A DNA stretch of 64,000 nt from the NCBI GenBank assembly GCA_028023455.1, contig JAQFVV010006547.1, forward strand, positions 496,001 through 560,000, in the 5' to 3' direction. This DNA comes from Epiperipatus broadwayi (lineage: Eukaryota > Onychophora > Udeonychophora > Euonychophora > Peripatidae). Of the stretch, positions 35,628 through 47,202 are shown in pieces. How positions within the stretch are numbered: the stretch's first letter is position 1; each line of letters opens with the position of its first letter. Made by a program: the position numbers and the translations under genes. Under the pieces are notes generated by a model. The model was given only the letters and a program-made list of their open reading frames with translations, had not been told where the DNA came from and ran no database searches.

Positions 35628-36127
35628 NNNNNNNNNNNNNNNNNNNNNNNNNNNNNNNNNNNNNNNNNNNNNNNNNNNNNNNNNNNNNNNNNNNNNNNNN
35701 NNNNNNNNNNNNNNNNNNNNNNNNNNNNNNNNNNNNNNNNNNNNNNNNNNNNNNNNNNNNNNNNNNNNNNNNNNNNNNNNNNNNNNNNNNNNNNNNNNNN
35801 NNNNNNNNNNNNNNNNNNNNNNNNNNNNNNNNNNNNNNNNNNNNNNNNNNNNNNNNNNNNNNNNNNNNNNNNNNNNNNNNNNNNNNNNNNNNNNNNNNNN
35901 NNNNNNNNNNNNNNNNNNNNNNNNNNNNNNNNNNNNNNNNNNNNNNNNNNNNNNNNNNNNNNNNNNNNNNNNNNNNNNNNNNNNNNNNNNNNNNNNNNNN
36001 NNNNNNNNNNNNNNNNNNNNNNNNNNNNNNNNNNNNNNNNNNNNNNNNNNNNNNNNNNNNNNNNNNNNNNNNNNNNNNNNNNNNNNNNNNNNNNNNNNNN
36101 NNNNNNNNNNNNNNNNNNNNNNNNNNN
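35628..36127. other. assembly gap (500 N)
   Basis: Exactly 500 undetermined bases, the usual placeholder for a gap of unknown size. Any reading frame across it is meaningless. Confidence 0.99.
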
Positions 36128-37185
36128 GATCTGTCTGTTTCAATATGTAAATAATTTACTAAAAATATTATGTACAGCCAGAATGTGATTCTTTGGAAGC
36201 TCCATTTTTCATAGCAAGGAGCAAAGAGAACTTGGCACCTGATTTATCTTTTATTATTTAGATAAACTTTAACCAGTAGGCTAGTAATTTATTAAAAGTA
36301 GTTGCTTGTTTGAAAATCCATTGAAGATCCTTATGCATAAACTTATTCACATTTCATATTAATAAAATTCAATAATAATTCATTCAATAATAATATATTT
36401 ACATTAATATTATTATTTGATTTTTATATGGTATGCTATTCCACTATCAAAAACTATAATTTATTATATATATGTATAGTCTGATATTTTAAATTTTCTT
36501 ACTTACATTGTTTATATTTTATTAGGACCACCAAATTAGATCAATTTTAAATAATAGATCTGATATAACTTTTACATCCCATTAACACCTTCTTGTTAAA
36601 AAGAAAGTTATTTGTTTTCCAAATCCAAATTTGTTCACATTTTTTATTAAGAAAGAAATAAACCTCCAGTTTCTAGATATGAAATAGACTATTTATTACA
36701 ATAAAAATACGTTCACTTATTTTCATTTAATAATAAAAGTTTTCTATGAAATTTGTTAAGAATTAAATAATTTAGCACAAACTAATATTTTAAAAATTAT
36801 GTTTTTTACTCATTCTATTTTTTTTTAGACTTGAACCTCAGTAGATTATGAATTACTTGCAAGTTTTTAGCTAAAGAACACATCCAAGAAAAAGCTGTTT
36901 AATAAAACACATAAAAAGATAATATGCCATCTAAAAAGCAGGTAATATCATTACTAAAAATAGGAAAAGCTATTTAGTAGAAAGTGTAAAAAGATAATAC
37001 GGATTAATAATAACAAAAAAGGAAAGATAACAGCATTAAAAATGTTAGCACAACATAGCATCAAACACAGATCTGACATTTCAGAGGCAGACACTCTACA
37101 AGTACTCCCAAATAAACAACATATTTAAAACTTATACAATTACTGTAAATATGAAGCAATATTTTTAAAATAAGTTTTATTTTAA
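36128..37185. other. AT-rich stretch, nothing recognised
   Basis: No frames, repeats or RNA features that I can support. Confidence 0.55.
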
Positions 37186-37187
37186 GT

Positions 37188-37412
37188 AACCTAAGATCTA
37201 GGTGCAGTGATCTCAGATCCAAGGCTCCTCACTGATGATGGCCACAAGCCAGTAACTAGTCTGGGGATATTGGATGAGTAGGCACTAGGTAGGGATTTTA
37301 TGCACAAGCCTTCTGGCATCCATTGATTACTCTGGTTGGCACAGGGTGGCACTACTGTATGGAGAGTTTTGTCTTTGTTTACAACAATTATGTGCTAGTA
37401 TGAGATGGTGAT
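37188..37412 (+). repeat. hammerhead-repeat family B, left copy
   Basis: Matches the reverse complement of about 38955-39150 over some 200 bp (CTAAGATCTAGGTGCAGTG, GGCCACAAGCCAG, ACTAGTCTGGGGAT, GGTTGGCACAGGGTGGCACT). Its 3' part matches 39166-39232 directly. It holds the hammerhead at 37217-37275. Confidence 0.9.
37217..37275 (+). ncRNA. hammerhead ribozyme motif, family B, one core change
   Basis: The outer stem I is ATCCAA (37217-37222) with TTGGAT (37270-37275). An internal loop GGC/TA follows, then inner stem I TCCTCA with TGGGGA (37262-37267). The core is CTGATGA (37232-37238). Stem II is TGGC-CACAA-GCCA (37239-37251), all four pairs perfect. The second core element is GTAA (37252-37255) instead of GAAA, the only core defect. 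Stem III is CTAG, then the cleavage context GTC (ending 37261). The internal loop in stem I is the usual site of the loop-loop contact in natural hammerheads. CTAG is self-complementary, so stem III could be minimal or formed between two molecules. Confidence 0.7.
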
Positions 37413-37419
37413 CATGTGA

Positions 37420-38945
37420 TGTTTAGTAAATTATGAATAATTATGTTACTTTTTATATAAATTATGATATTTAAATAAGAATGATTGGGAAATCTAAAGA
37501 TTTTTATTTACATATAAATTTTATTAATTATAGTGACAAAAGAGCATCAGCCTGTTTGGTTTTGTGTAATGGTAGAATACATATGAAATACATTTCGAGG
37601 CTATGGTAACTGTCACAATAAGTTTAAATAAATATTTATCTTATTCAGAATAAAGTGATTCAGAAATCTAAACATTTACATATGGCTTATTAATTATGAC
37701 AAAATGGCATGAGTTTGTTTGGTTTAGCATAATAAGAGTATAGATGTAATATATTTTGAGCTCGTGCCTAGAAATTTGAAGGCTGGGTAATTGTCACAAA
37801 TAAGTTTTAAGTAAAGAAATATTTTTATCTTATATTTAAATAAAAAAATATTTACATTCAGAATGCATTTCTTATGTAATAATTTAAAAAAGTAAACAAT
37901 TTTATTTACATAAATTTTTTATTATCTTAGTGTGTAAGTAGTGAAGCACCACTGTGCCCACACAACCTGCACACTTGCACATGGTGGTCTTGCAAATATA
38001 TGCTCAGCTAATCTTGAAATTTAATTAGTTTCATTATTTTATAGAGAGTACCAATTGCACTAATTATATAAATAATATAATCAATAATAATTTTATTACA
38101 AATAAATAGATCATGCTTAGAAATATATGGCCTGATTATTTTTTAATGTTTGGTTACTTTATAATATTTAATATTTAGTTAAACAGAAGATATTGTCATT
38201 CTCTGTATCAATATTTGTTTAATTCAATAGCTATTTATTATAATTGATATAGTATTAGTATTTCAAAAGTTTATCAGCGTTACATTTGTTTACAATTTGA
38301 TATTTTATAACATTATTCTCATTGCAATAAGTACTACATTATATAAGTTATCAGATGAATCAATTCATTGACAATAATAAATTATGTAGTCTTTCTGCTA
38401 ATTGGAGTGAAACTTTCTTCTTATATTAATACATGTAAAGGAATTTCATGACTTAAACAGCCATATAAATCCATAGCAATAAAACAGTATTATGTTTGCT
38501 TGATTGATTATATACTATCATGATTTTGGATTACTTAGAGTATGATATGCTAATATAAATTATGTTAAGGAATGGAAAGTTATGACAAACTACATCCATT
38601 ATGATGGAATTTTTATCACTTAATTATAGAATTCTGTTACTATATTACTTCTATCTGTGTTTGGGTAACAATATATATATATATATGCTTTTTCTTTATA
38701 TCATTAAAAAAACTTTCTCCCTTAATGACTTTATTTTTAAAATTTCTTTTTTTTTGTGTTAGTACATACATAAAAATTAAGAAATACTCCTTTTTTAATC
38801 ATTTTATCAACACTCTTCGGTGTAAATGTAACTATATCTTTACCAAACTCTAGGAATAGATCAGTGCCTGTATGTTTTTAGTGACATTATTTTTTTGTTA
38901 ACTAGGGATATTTTCCAACTTTAGGCTTATAGTTTTTCTAATTAC
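37420..38945. other. spacer between family B copies, with a degenerate ~185-bp tandem repeat
   Basis: About 37468-37648 and 37655-37840 are diverged copies of each other (TCTAAA..TTTTATTTAC, GACAAAAGAGCATCAGCCTG or GACAAAATGGCATGAG, AACTGTCACAATAAGTT or AATTGTCACAAATAAGTT). The rest is AT-rich with a TA run near 38671-38688. No RT or nuclease motif was found. Confidence 0.55.
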
Positions 38946-38949
38946 ATTC

Positions 38950-39232
38950 AAACATAAACAAGGCAAAACTCTCTCCATACAGTAGTGCCACCCTGTGCCA
39001 ACCAGAGTAATCACTGGATGCCAGAAAGCTTGTGCATAAAATCCCTATCTAATGCCTACTCATCTAACATCCCCAGACTAGTTTCTGGCTTGTGGCCTTC
39101 GTCAGTGAGGAGCTTTGGATCTGAGAGCACTGCACCTAGATCTTAGGATCTAATACAACCCTTCAGCAACCACAGGGTGGCACTACTGTATGGAGAGAGT
39201 TTTGCCTTGTTTATAAACAATTATGTGCTAGT
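38950..39232 (-). repeat. hammerhead-repeat family B, inverted right copy with terminal inverted arms
   Basis: About 38955-39150 is the reverse complement of the left copy. About 39166-39232 is a direct partial copy. The ends 38960-39002 and about 39166-39208 form a 43-bp inverted repeat without a mismatch (CACAGGGTGGCACTACTGTA and TGGAGAGAGTTTTGCCTTG). The layout, an inverted partial arm joined to a direct one, is the same as at the 5' end of the PLE at 24.16 kb. Confidence 0.85.
39062..39120 (-). ncRNA. hammerhead ribozyme motif, family B, core intact
   Basis: Minus strand: outer stem I ATCCAA with TTAGAT (one mismatch), inner stem I TCCTCA with TGGGGA, core CTGACGA (position 7 is free to vary in hammerheads), stem II (A)GGC-CACAA-GCC(A), GAAA, CTAG, and the cleavage context GTC. 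The pair closing stem II is A.A here but U-A in the left copy. All invariant core bases are present. Together the two copies define a consensus with no defects. Confidence 0.7.
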
Positions 39233-39234
39233 AT

Positions 39235-39780
39235 GTGATACATTTAAACATGTTTTTTAAAACAATTATCTCCATGCTATTCCTATCCGTCTATTGTAAG
39301 CTTGAGTAATTAATAAATACTAGATTCATTTCTAAATTATGGCATCTTATTGCAGATATTACAACTTAATAATTCAAAAAAATAATTGCACACATAAACT
39401 TTTCCAACTTAATTTAGCAATAAATAAATTATTATTAAGAAACTACATGAACTGAAGCTAAGATATAGGAGAAAACTAATTCACTTTCAGAGAAGTAATT
39501 AAATTTAAGCAAAATGAACATATATTTTATAAAATAGTTAACAAATATTGAAATTTTTGTAAAATTTTCATTAAAATATAAACTTTAGAGAAGTTCTCTC
39601 AATTTAGAACAGAAACAACATAATTTTTTTTCTTCCTCTGTGTATATATACATTGTAAAAACAAAGATCGATCTTTAATAAGAAAGTGAGAGGTTTATTG
39701 TTCAGGATACTTGGTTTTTAATCACTTTATAAGTAAAAAAGTTAGTTTTTTTCACAACTAAACTGCAGACATTTCTTGGC
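39235..39780. other. AT-rich stretch, nothing recognised
   Basis: No supported features. Confidence 0.5.
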
Positions 39781-39784
39781 TTTG

Positions 39785-41044
39785 CATTCAGCCTCTCTCA
39801 GCTTGCAATGAGGAGAGAGGTCCAAAATTTAATCGTATTAGTAACTAACAGAATAGTTGGTTCTTTTCAGAAAGTATATATGTGTCTTTGTTCTAAAACG
39901 ACCCTTTTGAACATGTTGTTATTTCCAAGGATTACTTACTTCATGCCATTTATTAAATTCACAGCTAAATTCATTTGTGGTATTAATTCAATTTGTTCTA
40001 GGCTACTATGGGGGGGAGACTGTAGCACTTAGCCTCAGGAAGATGCACACACCTATTAGACTAAATGGTCTTGGGCTGCATTCACTGAAAGTGTTTCGAC
40101 TCCAGTGGGCCTTCAACATATTTTCGAGACTGAATCATATTATCCCTCAATAATTTTATTTACTTGATCCCACAGACACCCCACCTCCAGTAATGAATTG
40201 CTGGTTGGCTGAGTTATTATATGAAATTAAAGAAATGAACCTAATTCCTAATCAGTCTAAATCACAAAAAGTTCAATACTGGGAGGCTTATTATCTCATT
40301 AATGAAGCAATAGTGCCAATTAATTCAAGTCTTAACATGACAACATTTAATCTGCTGAAAAAGTTCAGATGGTGGAGTTTGGAGCCAAAATACTTTGATT
40401 TCCTGATAAAAATAAATTTAAATGCACTACCCACTTGTAGCTTTTTAACAAGAAACCATGGATTTACTTCAATTGATGGCCTATGCGTGTTATGTCGCAG
40501 AGATGAAGATACGATTGAACACATTTTTAGTGTATGTAGTTATTTGCAAGTCTGTAGAACATTTATTAGCTTAATTTATAAACATAAAGGCTCATTGATA
40601 CCTACAAGGAATTAAAGCTGGAGTTTTTGCTGATATTAGAAGTGCCAGTTTTTTAATATATAGTTTATGGCTAACTCGATGTGATATTCTCTTTAATTCC
40701 AATTGTACAGATCCTCTGAAAATTCTAATTAAAAAAATCAGAACGATAAAAGAAAGAGACAATCGAATATCATCACAAGCTTTATTCAATAGCACATGGG
40801 ATCTAATTGACATTTAAAGACCAGGTTGGATATTATCAATTACCTTTCTTTAGTAAAGAAATATACATATAAAATTGAACTTTTATTCTACCTTTTTTAT
40901 TTAATAGTGAACACATGGCAGAATCTGCCCATTGAACTTTAATTTGTCAATTGATTTTATCATACAATACTATGTATTTTTTTTTTTTTCATTTTTTTTT
41001 TTCTGGATTAATAGTTTTTTTTTTTTTTAATAAAAAAAAAAAAA
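39785..41044 (+). pseudogene. L1-like LINE, ORF2 C-terminal part and 3' end
   Basis: The frame from 39808 reads FPRITYFMPFIKFTAKF..SRLLWGG, the post-RT block (IxPxxxYxxxxxP..F...I...I..FIW) of L1/Tx1-like LINEs. After a shift at a G run (about 40012) it continues ALSLRKMHTPIRLNGLGLHS, meets a stop, then VQYWEAYYLINEAI..FDFLIKINLNALPT and CVLCRRDEDTIEHIFSVC. The last is the CxxC...H...C zinc-binding block. After another break it runs to WDLIDI and a stop near 40817. The 3' end carries AATAAA and an A run at about 41028-41044. It is 5'-truncated near 39.78 kb, with two or more frame shifts and an internal stop. Confidence 0.8.
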
Positions 41045-41179
41045 GTTTTTTTCTTATATTTAAATGAGGTTCTTTTTATTTTTTCATAAAATTGTTTAAC
41101 AATTGACTATTTTGCAATATTATTATATTCCAGTTTTGATAAAACCTTGCCTTTTCTGATTTTTTCCTCATATGTCAAA

Positions 41180-41251
41180 TGCATTGACCGGGAAGCGAAC
41201 CCGGGCCAGCTACTTGGAAGGCAGCTATGCTAACCACTAAGCCACCAACGC
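41180..41251 (-). tRNA. tRNA-Gly (anticodon UCC)
   Basis: The minus strand starts GCGTTGG and ends TCAATGC plus discriminator A, so all seven acceptor pairs form (two G-U). The anticodon arm GCTGC-CTTCCAA-GTAGC has UCC and five pairs. The T arm CCGGG-TTCGCTT-CCCGG is perfect. The sequence matches the animal tRNA-Gly(UCC) consensus closely. The D arm (GCTT...GCAT) pairs poorly, though it is also weak in the consensus of this isoacceptor. There is no intron. No T4 terminator lies directly after the gene; the first T run in sense is about 50 nt downstream. Gene or young pseudogene. No SINE tail was seen. Confidence 0.8.
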
Positions 41252-41254
41252 TTG

Positions 41255-44145
41255 ACTGCTTTTTCTGATTTGTTTTTAAAAATAAGTCTAACTACGCAAA
41301 TAGAAGTAGTGAATCGTGGATATTTGAAATATCAATAATAATAAAATCATTTCAGATTCTCATCGAATGGCAGCATAAATCTACAAGAGGAGATTATTAG
41401 TGATTACTTCATGGTTTAAAAAATGGCAGCCATAGTTTATTTTTTTCTGTCATGATTGTAAATATAAAAGATAATCCACATTCATACACTTTTTTATTTT
41501 ATTTTAAGAAAACTCTAGCTATTCCTAAGAAATACGCTATCACACATCTGAGTAGAAAGACCATCTGTTTTCTTCGTTTTAAATGCAGAGATAAAAATCA
41601 ATAAGTTCACCACACTGACTGATGTATACTACAGTGAGTAGCCCATTTATGTTTATTTGCCATTTGAATGGTCATTTGATATAGCTGCTATAATGAGAAT
41701 ATATGATGTTTATCGTACTTTAGTTCTTTTAAAGTCTCAAACATTAATCAAAAAGTGTCTTTCTTTTTTTTTTTTTTTGCAGCCAATTTATAATTTAAGT
41801 TCACAGTATTGTTAGAATGCACCGCTGTATTATTTAAAGAAAATCCTGTTCATCTTCATACGTATATATAAAAAATAAATATATGTATAAAATAAAGTTA
41901 TTTTTTTAAAGTAACTTTTTTTATTTGCTCTTAGGTGAAAAAAAAACCCAATAATCTAAAAATCAATCATTTTGCCTTGCCCAAATGTTTTAAAAATTGT
42001 TTATAATTCAATTTATTTTGGTTACAATAATATTTAAGTTTTTTATATATTCAATATGATCTTTTCTAGCATCCTAATATTTAGTACTACATCATAAACT
42101 TTAAAGTTAAACCATAGGCTCAGTTTCTGTAAGGCATGAATCTCCTTCACAGGGAATAAAGTTTGTATTATTTTCTAGATTAGCATCAGCATACCTTACC
42201 AACCCAGATCTATCTATGATTTTTATATTCTAGTTGTAATAGCTTTATATCCATCTACTGATTAATTTTAAATTGGTTTTCTGGTTTGACTATGGGTTAA
42301 CTGCCAGAAAGAAAAAATCCTAAAACTATTTATGATATCCAAAATGTACTCAAATCATGGGCATAATAGCCAAATGATGCTTTTTTTTAAAAAAAAACAA
42401 CAACTACTAAGTCTATGTAATACAAACATTACTAGATTATTTATAATATTATATATTCATAAACAAGTAGAATTTTCAAGTTTAAAATGCAGCTGTATGG
42501 TAGAAGCATATTAGTTTAGTTTTATGACAATCTTGCATCATGCATTTTTTGCACAATTATAAAGCTTTGCATTTATACATTATTTGACAGTTTGGATAGA
42601 CAAAGTGAATTAGCTGGTTTATATCATTTTTTTTTTTTGTTTAATTCACTAATAACATATGTTGTGGAATTTTCAGATTATTAGATTTAGATCACTTCAA
42701 ATATTGCATTCCCCTAATTTAACTTCAAAATTAAAATTTTCCACCTTATTAGGATAATGTTCAGATTATCATATATTCATTTAGATTGTGATAAAGGCTT
42801 ACTTTTCATTTGCATATATATTTCAGTAGAATTGTAATTTTTTTAAAAAAAGTTATTTTTATACAAAGGGGTATTTATTGTTCAAATCAACATTCTCCTC
42901 AGGTTCATACAATTACAAATGAATAATTATAAATCATGCCTTAAAAAGTCTTGCTATTTTAGTGTATGGAAGTTTTGTGGACCTGGAAATTTATAAATAA
43001 ACAAAGTATGCATATTCACAATAAATATGCATATGATTTTAAACATTTATGTTCTATATTATGATAATTCTTTATATATGTGAGAATACAGTGGAAGTTT
43101 AAACATATTCAGTTTAATATATAACAATTCAATGTTAATGTAATTATATTTAAATATTAGACTACATATAATTTTTATTTTTCTATGTTGTCACCAACAT
43201 TTTTTACATTTATTTATAAAAAACGATGACACATATTTATAGTCTAAACATAATGATCAAAATAATAATAATAATAAAAAATAAAAGGAAATGTAGAATT
43301 TAGTAGTCATTTAGGAATGTCATATTTTCATGTTATGTATTTGTATACTATTCACATGCACTTTTTACTCACAATATATTATCCAAACATTCTAAACTTT
43401 TATTATGTTTAATGCTTAACTGGTCATTTGTGCTTTATGATATGCATCTTAGTAGTGCTGTTGCCTCCCTATTGTTTTCTTCGCAGGCTGTTTGTTAAAC
43501 ACTTATCATAATATCTGATTATTGTGACTCATACAATCACATGCATAAAAAATCTATTATATTTTTAGTTACAGTTTTATTTAATAAATAAATCTCGTTT
43601 TCCAAAAATATTGTGTGCTAGAAAATATTAATCTATACAGAAAGATAACAGCATCAGTGAATACTTTTAGTAGATTTAATGTGTAATATAAGTTAAAAGC
43701 ACAAGTCATTTTTAATATAAATTTTAATATTTATATATAATAATAAATTAATAATATGTACATCTAAATTTAAATATTTTTATTTATAGTTTGTAATAGA
43801 AATATCAAATATTGATATTACTTTTATTCAAATATACATTTTTTAATGGTAAAATTGTAATAATATTTGTTACTTTTTAATATTATTTATCATGGCTAAT
43901 TGAATATTATAGTGCAGCGCATATATGGAGGGTTGATTACCTTCTTAGAATTAAAGCTTGACACATTATTTATAATATTTTAATAACTTTATTATTTTAA
44001 AATTATTTTGTATTAGTTCCAAATGTATGTATATGAATTGTGATAAAATATTTATATACAAATATCCACATAATATTTTGTTGAAAAATTATAAATATTG
44101 AAAAAAATAAAAATAATCTTTTGGTTTTTAAACAAAAAAGGAAAA
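41255..44145. other. AT-rich stretch, no gene recognised
   Basis: Long A/T runs; open frames such as 42332-42514 lack any resemblance. Short AAT run near 43261-43275. Confidence 0.55.
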
Positions 44146-44159
44146 AAAATAATCCATCG

Positions 44160-44660
44160 CTTCTAGAGAGTTGAATGAGAAATTAGAAATTATTAGGAGA
44201 AATATTGCTTTCCATTTGAAAATACAACATATAACCAATAAATCTTAGAAAAATAAATTTGAAATTGTAAAAATTTATAAAAAAAAACATGTTGCAAATA
44301 ACAATGTAATAGAAATTAATTCAAATAAAATAAACTTTGGGTTGCTGAGGAGATTACATTCCAAAATAAATTGTTAAATATAAATCCTGAAACAAAAAAA
44401 TAGTTTCATACTTTAAAGAATAATGGAATTTTTGCTGATGCCACGAAGAAAAGTAGAAATTATTTTTATTTTATGAAAATGAAAATCATAAAAACTAATG
44501 CCAAATTTTCATTGTCAGTTGATTGAAAATTTGATAAAAATGATAGTATTCATTTTGCCAAGGAAAATTGATTACCTTTGAAGTGTTCTGCATCTGTAAA
44601 TTTGAAGGTAAAATTAATAATGGCAAAATTACAGGAAGGAAGGGCTTCTTTAGTTTGATT
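44160..44660 (+). pseudogene. possible decayed coding sequence, unidentified
   Basis: Successive short frames on the plus strand look coding-like although broken by stops: RELNEKLEIIRRNIAF, FGLLRRLHSKIN, GIFADATKKSRNYFYFMK and CSASVNLKVKLIMAKLQEG. I cannot assign a family. It could be a retrocopy or a DNA transposon remnant. Confidence 0.2.
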
Positions 44661-44664
44661 TTTT

Positions 44665-46195
44665 TAAAATTGAATATGAAGAATAAATAACTGTTATTTA
44701 TTTAATTTACAATAAATTTTAACTATTTTTATTCATTTATTTTTGTGAAAATTATCTTTTTGTTAATGTAATCCACATGTTTATATTTTTAAAGAAATAT
44801 AATAATATACAGTTAAAATGCTATGGTACTAATTTTAACCCTTACTAACAGTTATTTTCTATTAGAACTAGTTTACTATATTATAAGCATGAAGACAAAG
44901 ATATGTAATGAAAACTTTGTTTCATTAAAGAAAATTAATTTGCAACATAATTTGATACATTTTTTATATTGAAATTAATTGATTAAACAATTAATGAAAT
45001 AAGAAACTGTCACATGATATCCAGTCTTTTTTTTTTTTACTTGCAATCCAGAAATTTGGAAAAATAAATATATTCTTTCTGTTAAAAGACAAACTTTTAA
45101 AAATTATTTTAATTAATTGCTTTAGAAAAATCTATTATAAATTATATATTTAAAAGCAATTCTTATTCCAACAATTTATCTATTAACAAATGTAATATTA
45201 AATTTTTTTCCTTTATTTGTATTTGTAATTCAAATTTGCATATGTTTTTTTCATCTGCCTAATGAAATGGGTTTTTTGTTTATGGCGAACTTCAGCTTTA
45301 CATTGTAAAGAACAAAAATACCACTTCTTTGTGCAGACAAACAAACTTTATGCAAGTTTGAATATTAAAAATGTTCCAAAATTAAAATATATGCTAGCTT
45401 TAATTAAAGAAGTAGAATTAATTTGTGTTAATATCTATAATATATAACATGGTGTTAAGTATTATATAAAGCTCATTCAATAATTGTTTTACTCAAGATA
45501 AGGGAGTAACAAATATTCAATTAATATATTATCTTTTTTTACATAATGTACTTCCGAGTGCCTCTTTTTTTTTGCCATTATAAATAATCAGGTATAAGAT
45601 GAACTTTTTTTGCATCTCCTCAAAATACTGTTTATAACAAAAAACAAGCTGACTTAATTAATTTTTATTGATATACAGATGCAGATTTGTTTTTGGCAGG
45701 AATATTGCTGTCCAGAAAAATCACAGACTATATTGTCATCTAATCTGTTGTGCAATGGAAATTATTACTTATCATTTTTTGTTCCAATAACTCTTCTGAG
45801 ATGCTTCATATCTGAATATAAATAACTATAGAAACAAAACCTGCCCTTGAAATGTATATGTGTTTACAGAAATAATATAAACTCTAGAATTTGCTGAAAT
45901 TTCAAGATTAAAAAATATGTAATTACAGTTATTGCAAAACTTTATTGATAGAGTTTTTATTTGTGAAACCGGAAACTCCAAATATATCTATATCTTGTTT
46001 TTTGCTTGTATCTCATCTTGGAATAAGAAATATGGCAATTGATTTTCTTTATAAAGTTGCTGCTACAGATTATGGATTGAAATTTTTATATTCACATTGA
46101 GGTGGCTTTTTAAAATGTAATTCTGATGTAGTTTTTGATATAAAATTAGATGAGCATCTGCTTGATCTTTTCAAGATAGAACTGCAATTAAAAAA
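44665..46195. other. AT-rich stretch, nothing recognised
   Basis: An open frame at 45262-45447 starts in coding-looking sequence but matches no family. No other features. Confidence 0.45.
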
Positions 46196-46199
46196 TTTA

Positions 46200-47150
46200 G
46201 TGAGATTCCAAAGATGCCATTAATGTTAGTACATGAAAGGTATAGGATGGATGACATGATGATGCCTAAATAATACAAACAATGCTATTTCGATAAGTGT
46301 GAATAAAATAAATAGACATGTTCATGTAGAATCTCAAGAAATCATCAAAGAAACTCCTACCAATGAAGAAGTAGATGAAGTCATTGTTGTTGAAGCTGGT
46401 GAAGAGGAGGACATAAATCAATTTAAAGTAGGCTCACATGATAGGAATCAGGTGAAGAGGATGAAGAAGTAAAGATGAAGAGGTGGAAGGAGAATTTGGC
46501 CAAGAAGTCAATTTCAAGAGACAGGAAATGCAAGATATTGACTTTTGAAGATGGAGAAGATGTTGGATAGGAATGACGGAAATGGCTGAACATCCTGTCA
46601 GAATGAAGAAATGATTGAGATATCTGAACCAAATATGTCTGCAACTCTAAGCGGAAATATTCATCATCCACTAGCAAGAGTTATATCAGAAAAAGTTTTC
46701 AATTGTCATCATTTAATTGGGGTTGATATGAGGGTAATATAATGAAGGTGGTGATAGAATTCTGGCTAATACTTCTATACTTTTTTAGCCAAAGAGAAGT
46801 GGTGGATTTACTGAAACAATGAGTTCTTTTCATGTTCCAGAATGATGCATGTTTTTCAGTGAAAATGTTGATGTTATTATGTCTAATATTCAGACAAGTC
46901 TTTCTCAGTGTGCATTTCAAAGCAGGATTGATGATAGAAGAATGAATTTATATCAGTTTGATAATGGAGGGATACAAAGTGTTCCAACTCCTTCAAATTT
47001 CTCTTCCAACTGATCCAGTATTTCTGACCTAGCAATCCCAGAAATCTAGCTATCTTATAGTGCTGCTTACTCAAGAAGAGCTTAATAAATACCTTTTATA
47101 ACTGTAACCAGAAATGATATTACATCTGTGCCATTAAATGAAGGAATCCA
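46200..47150 (+). pseudogene. decayed acidic protein-coding sequence, unidentified
   Basis: Plus-strand composition is coding-like and richer in G+C. Readable pieces include NEEVDEVIVVEAGEEEDINQ (near 46.37 kb), SGEEDEEVK, SEPNMSATLSGNIHHPLARV, ENVDVIMSNIQTSLSQCAFQ, DDRRMNLYQFDNGGIQSVPT and TRNDITSVPLNEGIQEVK. They lie in changing frames with several stops. The protein would have an acidic stretch followed by a Ser/Asn-rich part, as in many nuclear proteins. I do not recognise it. It abuts, head to head in strand sense, the dystrophin-like segment at 47.2 kb. A processed pseudogene is most likely. Confidence 0.35.
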
Positions 47151-47202
47151 GGAAGTTAAGGAAAACAGTGAAATACTTTCCTATCTATCTTATTATTTGA
47201 TT

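Noticed and set aside
35622-36143. Open frame across the gap
   Set aside because: It is made of undetermined bases and carries no information.
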